Source: UBA5177 sp002413265
GTDB taxonomy: Bacteria; Chloroflexota; UBA5177
Direction of reading: 5' to 3'
Assembly: GCA_036752825.1 (NCBI GenBank)
Contig: DAIORV010000064.1
Location: 1 to 12,444, forward strand
Length of the DNA stretch: 12,444 nt
A program made the translations under genes and the position numbers. Position 1 is the first letter of the stretch. Each line of letters opens with the position of its first letter. Below, piece by piece: positions 5,967 through 12,444 of this stretch. Under the pieces are notes generated by a model. It saw nothing but the letters and a program-made list of their open reading frames with translations. It made no database searches and was not told the DNA's origin.

Positions 5967-7166
5967 TTACGCCACCGCCTCACGCATGCGTGTCAGCCCG
6001 CTTTGGATACGCTCCTCGGAGGTCGCGTATGACAGTCGTATGTGCGTGTCCCAGCGCTCACCGAATCCAACGCCCGGCGTCACGGCCACTCCCGCCGCCA
6101 GGAGCCGCACGGCGTATTCGGTGCCCGTCATGCCGGTTCCCTCTATGTTGGGGAACACGTAGAAGGCGCCGTCCGGCCAATCGCAGCGAACACCAGGAAT
6201 TGAATTCAAGCCCCGGACAATGATCTCCCGGCGTCGATCGAATTCCGCGACCATCGCTTTCAGAGGCTCTTCCGGTCCGTTCAGAGCAGCGACACCGCCC
6301 ATCTGAGCGAAGGAGGTGGCGCTCGTCACGGTGTGCTCGTGCACTTTCAGCATCTGACTCATAAAGCCCTCGGGCGCTGCCGCGTAGCCCAGTCGCCAAC
6401 CCGTCATCGCATACGCCTTCGAGAACCCGTTGATCGTCACCGTTCGTTCCCACATCCCGGGGAGAGTCGCAGGACTTACGGGTTTGAGGCCCCGGTACGT
6501 TATGCGCTCGTATATCTCGTCGGATATGAGAAGGAGATCGTGTTCGCAGCAGATGCGAGTCAGAGTGTCGAGGTCGCCGGCCGAGAGAACCGAACCGGTG
6601 GGGTTTCCAGGAGATCCAATAACCAGCGCCCGAGTCCGAGGCCCAATTGCTCGAAGCAGCGCCTCCTCCTCGAGCGAAAAGTCCTCTCGTAGCTGCACGT
6701 GAACCGGGATGGCGCCGGCAAGCCTGACGATCGCATCGTATGAGCCCCAGCCCGGGTCAAACATCAGAACTTCGTCTCCTGGCTCCGCCGCGGTCATGAC
6801 GGCTTCAACGATTGCCTGCTTTGCTCCGGGGGTCACCACGATTTCCGTAGACGGCTCATACGGAAGGCCGTTGTCGCGTTGCAATTTGGCCCCGATAGCC
6901 GTCAAAAGCTCTGGGAAGCCGCGGCTCGGAGCGTAATGAGTGAGGCCCGCCTCAAGCGCTGCTGCCGCTGCTCTGCGTACGTGAACGGGAGTGTCGAAGT
7001 CTGGCTCCCCGGGACCGAAGTCGACGACATCGACGCCGGCACGTCGCAACCGCTGGGCCTCTTTGGCGACGGCGATGGTCGGCGAGGCCGTTAGCGCGCG
7101 AATCCGCGACACCACGAAATCTCGGTGCCTGGTGGCGACGGGCACTTTCCCGGACGGACCATCCAT
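5967..7166 (-). CDS. Class I/II PLP-dependent aminotransferase (aspartate aminotransferase-like)
   Basis: This 399-residue fold type I aminotransferase belongs to the bacterial aspartate aminotransferase subgroup. Visible motifs are G-P-G-E-P-D-F (51-57), Y-A-P-S-R-G (78-83), S-P-G-N-P-T-G (185-191), S-D-E-I-Y-E (215-220) with the PLP-ring Asp216, G-F-S-K-A-Y-A-M-T-G-W-R-L-G-Y with Schiff-base Lys250, and substrate-carboxylate Arg377 in H-I-R-L-S-Y. It would move the amino group of aspartate, glutamate or a related amino acid to a 2-oxo acid, in the cytoplasm. The start has no Shine-Dalgarno site, but a TACAAT box ends five bases before the ATG, which fits a leaderless mRNA starting at this codon. 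The upstream lipid aminoacyltransferase gene ends 44 bases away. The name aspC would be a guess. Confidence 0.92.
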   Translation of the reverse strand: MDGPSGKVPVATRHRDFVVSRIRALTASPTIAVAKEAQRLRRAGVDVVDFGPGEPDFDTPVHVRRAAAAALEAGLTHYAPSRGFPELLTAIGAKLQRDNGLPYEPSTEIVVTPGAKQAIVEAVMTAAEPGDEVLMFDPGWGSYDAIVRLAGAIPVHVQLREDFSLEEEALLRAIGPRTRALVIGSPGNPTGSVLSAGDLDTLTRICCEHDLLLISDEIYERITYRGLKPVSPATLPGMWERTVTINGFSKAYAMTGWRLGYAAAPEGFMSQMLKVHEHTVTSATSFAQMGGVAALNGPEEPLKAMVAEFDRRREIIVRGLNSIPGVRCDWPDGAFYVFPNIEGTGMTGTEYAVRLLAAGVAVTPGVGFGERWDTHIRLSYATSEERIQSGLTRMREAVA

Positions 7167-7171
7167 TCCAG

Positions 7172-7177
7172 ATTGTA
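7172..7177 (-). promoter_or_regulatory. Possible -10 box for a leaderless aminotransferase transcript
   Basis: TACAAT (five of six matches to TATAAT) on the minus strand ends at 7172, so the usual start distance of six to seven bases lands on the ATG at 7166. No convincing -35 box is seen 16-18 bases upstream. It lies in the 44-base gap after the MprF-like gene and would allow expression separate from that gene. Confidence 0.35.
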
Positions 7178-7210
7178 CGTGGAGCCGAGCTGCCGGCTCA
7201 GAGTCCTAAA

Positions 7211-8866
7211 TCAGCGTTTGCCTACGACCAAACGCGGAAACTTTACCGGGTCTTCGGCTTGGATGACGGCCAGAACCAGCTTAGGGAACGTGAGTACGTC
7301 GCGGTACGCAAAATACCGGCTCCTCCAGCGCGGGGCAAATTTGCTGTTGAACAGGGCCAGGGACTTGAGCTGGTAAAGGCCGGAGAGATTTTCGAAGATG
7401 AATTTGCGAGTTTCGTCGAGCATTCGAGAGTCCATGTCGTCCATTGAATTGGCTAGAGACGCGAAGTTCAGGCTCAGTGTCCTGAAGCCTCGAGTGCGAT
7501 ACCCCTGAGCGAGACGCGCTACCAGGAACTCCATCAAGCCGTTCGGGCTGCTTGGTAGGCGCCTCATGGCGTCGAGGGACCAGGCATTACTTCCATACAC
7601 CGGCACGACAGACAGAAAACCGAGAACCTTGTCGCCCTGCATCGCCACGGTGATCTCGCAATCACGGTCTTGCGGACGCGGGAAGCGCCCTAGGGTCATG
7701 GAGAAGCCACGTTCGGCTCCACCCTTCGTGTCAATCCACGCGGCCGTGATTGCTTTCGCCTGCTCAGCAATCGCGTAGGGAATTTCTGGAGCCCGATAGG
7801 TGACGGCCTCGATTCCCAATTCTTCGATGTGACGGACGGCCCTTCGCACCTTGCGCTTCAAGGTCCCGATATCGAAATCTTGCAGCTCGATGAGTGCCTC
7901 TTCACCGATCTTCAGCGTCCGCATGCCGGCTCGTCGGTACATTGCTTCGGTTTCGGACGAAACAGCTAGAAAGCACGGCTGCATGCCGTTCAACTCGGCA
8001 AATTCGAGAAAATCGGATACCAGGTCCGCGATCCTCGACGGGTTCCCGATGGGGTCCCCGCCTACCAGGGCAACGGTCCCCCACAGCCGATAGGACAGAA
8101 AGGCTTGTCCCGACGGATCAAAGAAGTAGGCACGACCGTCTTGCATTGCGAAGTACGACAGCGTGTCTCTGCCGTACCTGCGAACCAGCGAGCGGGCACG
8201 CGCTATATCCGCCGCGTCAGACCGCGGATGAAGAATGAACGGCCGAAGGGCGAGTCCGAAACAGTAGAGTGCGAAAAGGCAGGCAACAATAGTCAGAGAG
8301 TCCTCGAACCAGCGAGCATGACCGGTCGCATAGGTGAAGTGGGGCATGCCCGCTAGCAGCCGAAGGGGCTCGGCAATGACATCGCGAACGGTTGGCGCGG
8401 GACGCACTGCCCGACGCAGAATCACAAAACCCAGGAAGACATACCCCCAGTACAGAACGAAGGCCCGAGTCAGGTGCTGACCCACATGTCTAGGCGTCAG
8501 AGCGCGGCACTGCACGCCAAACATCCGGCGAACGTGTACTAGCCACAGGGCAAGCAGGCCCGTCAGAATGGCCTCCTCGTAGTCGAGTCCTTTAGCCACA
8601 TGCAGGATACTCGACGCTACGAGAATCGCAACGGTCAACTGCAGCGCCCGTTTACGCCGCTTCCTCAGCCCGTCCGCGAGCAGGATGAGCAAAAATCCGG
8701 CAAGCACCGTGGCGGTCTGACTACTGTGGATGACCCGCAACGATATGATGTCCTGCAAGACGTCGATCCGGCCCGGTATCTCCGGGTAGATTGCCGAGAC
8801 GATGTTCACTACACCCGTGCCGGCAACCAAAGCCGCCGTCAGCCGTCGTATGTTTGCCGAGCTCAT
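7211..8866 (-). CDS. MprF/LysX-like phosphatidylglycerol aminoacyltransferase, short membrane form
   Basis: This 551-residue protein has about six membrane segments in residues 1-213 (near 8-27, 48-65, 75-91, 97-111, 133-151, 188-212). A cytoplasmic tandem GNAT-like domain (DUF2156, LPG synthase C-terminal, about 218-545) follows. Family marks seen are V-A-L-V-G-G-D-P-I-G (265-274), K-R-K-V-R-R-A-V (337-344), the S-P-N-G-L-M-E-F-L motif (440-448), and the closing F-N-S-K-F-A-P-R-W-x-x-R-Y (506-518). The family moves lysine, alanine or arginine from tRNA to phosphatidylglycerol, lowering surface charge against cationic peptides and acid. The usual MprF flippase has more segments (about 8 plus 6), so this protein is closer to the membrane-plus-transferase part of LysX. 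The fused lysyl-tRNA synthetase of LysX is absent. GGAG lies five bases before the ATG. The amino acid used cannot be told. Confidence 0.88.
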   Translation of the reverse strand: MSSANIRRLTAALVAGTGVVNIVSAIYPEIPGRIDVLQDIISLRVIHSSQTATVLAGFLLILLADGLRKRRKRALQLTVAILVASSILHVAKGLDYEEAILTGLLALWLVHVRRMFGVQCRALTPRHVGQHLTRAFVLYWGYVFLGFVILRRAVRPAPTVRDVIAEPLRLLAGMPHFTYATGHARWFEDSLTIVACLFALYCFGLALRPFILHPRSDAADIARARSLVRRYGRDTLSYFAMQDGRAYFFDPSGQAFLSYRLWGTVALVGGDPIGNPSRIADLVSDFLEFAELNGMQPCFLAVSSETEAMYRRAGMRTLKIGEEALIELQDFDIGTLKRKVRRAVRHIEELGIEAVTYRAPEIPYAIAEQAKAITAAWIDTKGGAERGFSMTLGRFPRPQDRDCEITVAMQGDKVLGFLSVVPVYGSNAWSLDAMRRLPSSPNGLMEFLVARLAQGYRTRGFRTLSLNFASLANSMDDMDSRMLDETRKFIFENLSGLYQLKSLALFNSKFAPRWRSRYFAYRDVLTFPKLVLAVIQAEDPVKFPRLVVGKR

Positions 8867-8959
8867 GCCATCTCCGCTTAAGTCACGCTTTCCCGCTCAT
8901 TATCTGAGGTTCGGGGAGAGTGTATGCCATTTGTATCGGGACATCAGTGATCATGAAGC

Positions 8960-9961
8960 ATGAGTCGAGTCGTCAAGGAGTCCGCTAGAGAGCTGTGCGT
9001 TCTGTCGGTTGGCGAAGCTCTGATCGATCTCATAGCCGTGGACGCGATCGATCTGAGTGGAGCGGAGCATTTTCTCCGGGCTGCTGGCGGAGCCCCCGCG
9101 AATGTCGCTGTGGCCGCAAGCCGACTCGGATGTAGGAGCGCTCTGGTCTCTTGCGTTGCCGGCGACCCCTTCGGTAGACACATCGTGGACTTACTAAAGC
9201 TGGACGGAGTGCTTACAAGTTCGGTGGTCATGGCCGATCGTCTTACTACTCGAACGACACTTGCGTTGGTTGCAAGAAATTCTGGAGGCATCCCCGACTT
9301 CGTCTTTTACCGTGGCGCCGACGCATTCTTGACGCCGGCCGACGTTCCGGAAGAATTAATCGGACAAAGCAGATTCCTCTACGTGAGCTCCATGGCGCTG
9401 ACCGGTGAGCCGGCTGCCTCTGCAACTCATCACGCCGTCGCCCTGGCGAAACGTCTTGGTTCGTTGGTCGCTTTCGATCCCAATCTGCGCCCTTCCAGCT
9501 GGCCTTCCACGGTGGCGGCCATGGAAGCCATCGAACCCTTGCTGGAGGCATCCGACGTCCTGAAGGTCAACGAGGAGGAAGCTCTATTGCTCACCGGCTG
9601 CCGCACCGCGACCAGCGCACTCGAGGTTCTGGCAGGGTCCTCCGTGAGGCTCGCCGTCGTCACGCTCGCAGGTGAAGGCTGTGTGTGGCGCCGAGGAGCC
9701 GACGCTGGAGCCGTATCTTCGCCCATCGTGGAACCGGCCGACACCACTGGAGCCGGTGATGCCTTTGTCGGAGCGCTCTTGGTGGAACTGTGCCGCCGAC
9801 ATCCCTCTGGCCCTCTCCGGCTTCTGCTATCGAGCGACATAGACGCTTCCCTCCGGTTCGCATGTGCCGCCGCGGCGTTTTCCTGCACGCGAGCAGGTGC
9901 CATGGAGTCGCTTCCTCATCGAGAGCAGGTGGAGGACCTGATGGGCGGCGACTTCCACTGA
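8960..9961 (+). CDS. PfkB-family carbohydrate kinase (fructokinase-like)
   Basis: This 333-residue ribokinase-fold kinase has the PfkB N-terminal signature G-G-A-P-A-N-V-A-V-A (43-52), F-D-P-N-L-R-P-S-S-W (172-181), K-V-N-E-E-E-A (202-208), and the ATP/catalytic motif D-T-T-G-A-G-D-A-F (261-269) with base Asp267. The F-D-P-N-L-R and E-E-E elements are those of fructokinases and 2-keto-3-deoxygluconate kinases, which phosphorylate a sugar at the primary hydroxyl using ATP. Which sugar is used is not decidable. The first ATG gives a short 12-residue lead before the first beta-strand (C-V-L-S-V-G-E), the normal size, but no clear Shine-Dalgarno site is seen. The 93-base gap to the divergent MprF-like gene must hold both promoters; I see no convincing boxes there. 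The gene converges on the FecR-domain gene, six bases apart. Confidence 0.92.
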   Translation: MSRVVKESARELCVLSVGEALIDLIAVDAIDLSGAEHFLRAAGGAPANVAVAASRLGCRSALVSCVAGDPFGRHIVDLLKLDGVLTSSVVMADRLTTRTTLALVARNSGGIPDFVFYRGADAFLTPADVPEELIGQSRFLYVSSMALTGEPAASATHHAVALAKRLGSLVAFDPNLRPSSWPSTVAAMEAIEPLLEASDVLKVNEEEALLLTGCRTATSALEVLAGSSVRLAVVTLAGEGCVWRRGADAGAVSSPIVEPADTTGAGDAFVGALLVELCRRHPSGPLRLLLSSDIDASLRFACAAAAFSCTRAGAMESLPHREQVEDLMGGDFH

Positions 9962-9967
9962 GCGAGC

Positions 9968-11047
9968 TTACGGGCTTACCACTTCCATTTCCGCGGCGGC
10001 GACTCGCTTGGGATCGCCGTAGTTGGTGCGAGCAAACAGCTGGACGTAGCGGGCGCGGGTAGCGGAAGGCAGCACAAAGCGCTGCAGACTGTTCTTTTGT
10101 TTGCAGGTGCGTTGAAGTACAGTATGAAAATCTGCCGCAGCAGTACCAGCGGTCGAAACGCGAATCTCGAATTGGCGAAGGTCCGATGCGGCTGGGTCGC
10201 CCTGCGTGGCCGCGGGATCTATCTCAATTGCTGACACGGCTCTCACCTTCTTGCCCAGGAAGCCGAGAGTCACGGTCTGATCGGTCGGGTGCCCGGTGTC
10301 CGACTCCCAGCCCGCGTCGAGTCGTCCGTCGATAAGGTTGGACGCCAATCCGTATGGCACCGGACCATAGTCGTTCGCGCCCGCAGCGCTGTACTGAGAA
10401 GAAAAGCCGGCTATGAAGCCGCCCGATGCGTCAAGCGCAATGTTCGTGGGAAGGTGCGGGTTTGGAAGCGAACCGATCCATCCGGTTGCGGTTCCGGCGT
10501 CCACGGGATAGGCAGGCTCGGGGGCCTGTCCAGGGATCACCAGGGAACCCTGATTACTCTTCACCACAACGCTTCCCTGGGGATTTGCGACCAAAACAGC
10601 GCCGTGCAGCACCATCACGTAGCTGGATGTTCCGATGATTCGTACCAGGAAATTAGTGCCTATAGCTGAGGCGACCGCGGCGGCAGTCTGGATCCTGTGA
10701 TCTGTCCCGGGCGCTAGCTCCTCATCCACCTCCCCATGACGAACCTGAGTTACCGAGGCCGACGTTATCACCGCGTCGGTGCGCTGGTTCATGTGGAGCA
10801 TGGTTCCGTCCCGAAAGCCGACGGACGCTTGCTCGGAGGCTCCGGTTCGCAACGCGTAGTGGTTGAACAGCGGCATGCTGACCCTGCCCGATACCCTGCG
10901 GCCGCCCGGCGGTTGCACGCCGAGACCATGGCGTATGAATCGGACGTTGCCCACTTGTTGTCCGGCAGCGTGGGCCGCCTCCGGCTGGATTGCAACCGTG
11001 GATGAAGCGAGCGCCGTCATGGTCAAGGCCACCGCTATGCTGCGCAT
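9968..11047 (-). CDS. Secreted FecR-domain protein with discoidin (F5/8 type C)-like C-terminus
   Basis: This is a 359-residue protein from the ATG at 11047. The start was chosen over TTG 11083 and ATG 11071 because a signal peptide begins directly (M-R-S-I-A-V-A-L..., cleavage near A-H-A at 25-27) and because TTG 11083 lies inside a promoter-like TTGACC. The FecR domain spans about residues 28-175: a ligand-type start V-G-N-V-R-F-I, A-S-V-G-F-R-D-G-T-M-L-H-M-N (74-87), and A-S-A-I-G-T-N-F (126-133). A segment near 233-358 (A-S-N-L-I-D-G-R-L-D-A-G-W-E-S...F-E-I-R-V-S...R-Y-V-Q-L-F) resembles a galactose-binding discoidin domain. FecR proteins of iron systems have a cytoplasmic anti-sigma tail and one membrane helix; neither is present, so this is a wall or extracellular carbohydrate- or surface-binding protein rather than a sigma regulator. 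Confidence 0.82.
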   Translation of the reverse strand: MRSIAVALTMTALASSTVAIQPEAAHAAGQQVGNVRFIRHGLGVQPPGGRRVSGRVSMPLFNHYALRTGASEQASVGFRDGTMLHMNQRTDAVITSASVTQVRHGEVDEELAPGTDHRIQTAAAVASAIGTNFLVRIIGTSSYVMVLHGAVLVANPQGSVVVKSNQGSLVIPGQAPEPAYPVDAGTATGWIGSLPNPHLPTNIALDASGGFIAGFSSQYSAAGANDYGPVPYGLASNLIDGRLDAGWESDTGHPTDQTVTLGFLGKKVRAVSAIEIDPAATQGDPAASDLRQFEIRVSTAGTAAADFHTVLQRTCKQKNSLQRFVLPSATRARYVQLFARTNYGDPKRVAAAEMEVVSP

Positions 11048-11054
11048 TGCGGTC

Positions 11055-11083
11055 AGTATGTCAGCAAGCATGCGAATGGTCAA
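11055..11083 (-). promoter_or_regulatory. Sigma70-like promoter placed for a leaderless FecR-domain transcript
   Basis: On the minus strand TTGACC (11083-11078, five of six to TTGACA) is followed after exactly 17 bases by CATACT (11060-11055, four of six to TATAAT). The expected start site, about 7 bases on, falls at 11047-11049, which is the ATG itself. This explains the absence of a Shine-Dalgarno site and argues against upstream in-frame starts. Confidence 0.5.
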
Positions 11084-11144
11084 CGCTGCTTGACTCTTCC
11101 CCGGCCTCGTGAGAGTGTGAAGACATCTACGAGGAAGCTGAATC

Positions 11145-12074
11145 GTGCGCTTTTTAAGACGCTTCGGAACGTGCAGTTTGATGCTGGCGTCAGTTGCCGT
11201 CTCGGGTCACTCAGCTTTGGCAGCTACCCGCTCTCTTTTCCAGTCGCCCTTCGGCGTGACCGTAGACGGGCATGGAAACATATATGTCTCCGACACCTTC
11301 AACGAAAGAATTGACAAGCTATCTCCGAAGGGGAAGCTGCTTGCGAGGTTCGGAAAGCAAGGGTCCCGGCCCGGGCAATTCATCCTCCCGTCTCAACTAG
11401 CGGTGGACGGCCATGGAAACGTCTACGTGGCCGACAGGCTCAATCACCGCATACAGAAGCTGTCGCCAAGCGGCAAGCCGCTGGCCCGCTGGGGCCGGCT
11501 CGGGTCCCAGGCGGGGCAATTCGATTCGCCAATGGGCGTGGCCGTGGATCGTTCTGGGAACGTCTACGTGGCAGACACCTTTAATCACCGAATTCAGAAG
11601 CTTTCCTCCGCTGGATACTCGCTCGCGACCTGGGGCACGAAGGGCGACCGCCCCGGTGAGTTCAATCGACCACCGGGGCTGGCGGTCGACCCAGCGGGAA
11701 ATATCTACGTAGCGGACTGGTCCAATCAGAGGATCCAAAAACTGTCCCGTGTCGGCGCGCCACTGGCCCAGTGGGGCAATGGTGGCTCGGCGCCAGGGCA
11801 GTTCAACCATCCCTTCGGAGTAGCCATCAGCTCCGCGGGGAATATCTACGTTTCGGACACGTTGAACAATCGAGTGCAAGAGCTTTCGCCGGCGGGCAAA
11901 CCGTTGCTCCAATGGGGTAGCAAAGGGTCGGCCCCCGGACAGTTCGATGGACCTACTGGGCTCGCGATCGATACCTACGGAGACGTGTACGTGGCGGACA
12001 CGGCCAACTCTCGGATCGAGAAGTTCAGCCCCGTGGGCCGCCTCCTTGCGGTGTGGGGTGAGCGAGGGTACTAG
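11145..12074 (+). CDS. Secreted six-bladed NHL-repeat beta-propeller protein
   Basis: This 309-residue protein starts at a GTG preceded by GAGGA (11131-11135). A signal peptide fills residues 1-27 (R-F-L-R-R, hydrophobic core, cleavage after S-A-L-A-A). Six NHL repeats of exactly 47 residues begin at 34, 81, 128, 175, 222 and 269, with the pattern G-V-A-V-D-x-x-G-N-I-Y-V-A-D-T-x-N-x-R-I-Q-K-L-S-P-x-G-K-P-L-x-x-W-G-x-x-G-S-x-P-G-Q-F (shown loosely). The last repeat stops short after W-G-E-R-G-Y; the strand lost there seems to be supplied by the L-F-Q at 31-33, giving the usual ring closure of a six-bladed propeller. No enzyme residues or other domain are visible, so it is most likely an extracellular binding or scaffold protein. 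It is divergent from the FecR-domain gene across a 97-base gap; TTGACT at 11090 lacks a good -10 partner. Confidence 0.9.
   Translation: MRFLRRFGTCSLMLASVAVSGHSALAATRSLFQSPFGVTVDGHGNIYVSDTFNERIDKLSPKGKLLARFGKQGSRPGQFILPSQLAVDGHGNVYVADRLNHRIQKLSPSGKPLARWGRLGSQAGQFDSPMGVAVDRSGNVYVADTFNHRIQKLSSAGYSLATWGTKGDRPGEFNRPPGLAVDPAGNIYVADWSNQRIQKLSRVGAPLAQWGNGGSAPGQFNHPFGVAISSAGNIYVSDTLNNRVQELSPAGKPLLQWGSKGSAPGQFDGPTGLAIDTYGDVYVADTANSRIEKFSPVGRLLAVWGERGY
11244..12074 (+). repeat. Six in-frame tandem repeats of 141 bp coding NHL blades
   Basis: The repeat units start at 11244, 11385, 11526, 11667, 11808 and 11949, each 141 bases with no insertion or deletion; the last is cut to 126 bases by the stop. DNA identity is moderate, highest around the codons for G-N-x-Y-V-A-D and R-I-Q-K-L-S. 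This fits old duplication kept by protein structure rather than a fresh expansion. Confidence 0.8.
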
Positions 12075-12126
12075 AAACACCGCCGGAGTACTATCGAGGA
12101 ACCTACGACAAGCAAGAAGGAAAGCG

Positions 12127-12444
12127 ATGACGCAAACGGCGCAAGCGGAGTCAGCGGGGCAGGGGGGCGCTCAGGCATCGCAGCGCATCCCTCTGTCGTC
12201 TTCACGGGGCCGCTGGCTTATTGTTGCCACGGCGCTCGGCTCGGGCATGATCTTTCTCGACGGCTCAGTGGTAAATGTGGCTCTTCCTGCTATCCAAAAG
12301 GGTCTCACTGCCCCGCTCTCCGGTCTTCAATGGATCGTGAACTCTTATACGCTGCTGCTTGCCGCGCTGCTGATGCTTGGGGGCGGCATCGGCGACACGT
12401 ATGGGCGAAAGATAGCGTTTCAGGCTGGTCTGGTCATATTCACC
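12127..12444 (+). CDS. MFS drug exporter, DHA2 (EmrB/QacA-like) family, 5' part only
   Basis: The first 106 codons are present; the gene runs off the right edge with the frame open. An AAGGA (12117-12121) lies five bases before the ATG. After a polar cytoplasmic tail (residues 1-30) the first membrane helix carries the DHA2-typical F-L-D-G-S-V-V-N-V-A-L-P-A-I (45-58). This is followed by L-Q-W-I-V-N-S-Y-T-L-L-L-A-A (68-81) and the MFS motif A sequence G-G-G-I-G-D-T-Y-G-R-K (86-96). The full protein would have about 14 helices and use the proton gradient to export lipophilic or cationic compounds; the substrate cannot be inferred. It lies 52 bases after the NHL gene on the same strand and could share its transcript. 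Confidence 0.9.
   Translation, partial: MTQTAQAESAGQGGAQASQRIPLSSSRGRWLIVATALGSGMIFLDGSVVNVALPAIQKGLTAPLSGLQWIVNSYTLLLAALLMLGGGIGDTYGRKIAFQAGLVIFT

Noticed and set aside
9968..11047. FecR-domain gene as part of an iron-dicitrate-type sigma/FecR/TonB receptor system
   Set aside because: No sigma gene adjoins it, no receptor gene is present, and the protein has a cleavable signal rather than a cytoplasmic tail plus anchor.
11090..11118. TTGACT as -35 of the NHL gene promoter
   Set aside because: At 16-18 bases downstream there is only GC-rich sequence without a TATAAT-like box.
12098..12126. GGAACC in front of the MFS gene as a second ECF -35 box
   Set aside because: The ATG is only 23 bases after it and no GTC-like -10 fits; the region holds a ribosome binding site instead.

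Overview
The window is high-GC bacterial DNA with ten complete protein genes, one of them coding for a helical/secreted protein of unknown family, plus one gene cut off at the right edge. I see no rRNA, tRNA, CRISPR array, transposase or phage gene. The mix suggests a soil-type, Gram-positive-like or Chloroflexota/Dormibacterota-like lineage. It includes several secreted proteins, an NHL propeller of the 'KLSP.GKPL..WG..GS.PGQF' type, an ECF sigma factor paired with a Rieske protein, a lysyl-PG-synthase-like protein and possible leaderless promoters. This taxonomic guess is inference from protein style only.

Left part (1-2890): a secreted protein of unknown family (+) converges on a two-gene unit on the minus strand. 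The unit encodes an ECF sigma factor followed, with an ATGA overlap, by a membrane-anchored Rieske-type protein. The Rieske protein has a 70-residue cytoplasmic-side N-terminal region where an anti-sigma domain would be expected. Its first cluster-binding box reads C-T-D instead of C-T-H. I read the pair as a possible redox- or iron-sulfur-sensing sigma/anti-sigma switch, with a possible ECF-type promoter in front of the sigma gene. This is the most interesting item in the window.

Middle (3095-4906): a two-domain VOC ring-cleaving dioxygenase-type protein and a cytoplasmic YceI-family protein, both on +. The YceI gene has an AT-rich leader with a sigma70-like promoter overlapped by an inverted repeat, and it ends at a strong intrinsic terminator. 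VOC dioxygenases of this type and YceI proteins are often found together in quinone or electrophile stress loci, but no regulator gene is present here.

Minus-strand block (8866-4905): an MprF-like lipid aminoacyltransferase with a short membrane part, then a class I aminotransferase, then a Gfo/Idh/MocA oxidoreductase. The gaps are 44 and 78 bases, so co-transcription is possible, although the aminotransferase also has its own -10 element placed for a leaderless transcript. A PfkB sugar kinase is divergent from this block.

Right part (9968-12444): a secreted FecR-domain plus discoidin-like protein (-) lies convergent to the sugar kinase and divergent from a secreted six-bladed NHL propeller (+). 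The 5' end of a DHA2-family MFS drug exporter follows. No stretch of 300 bases lacks a gene; the longest gaps are 2889-3094 and 4112-4287.
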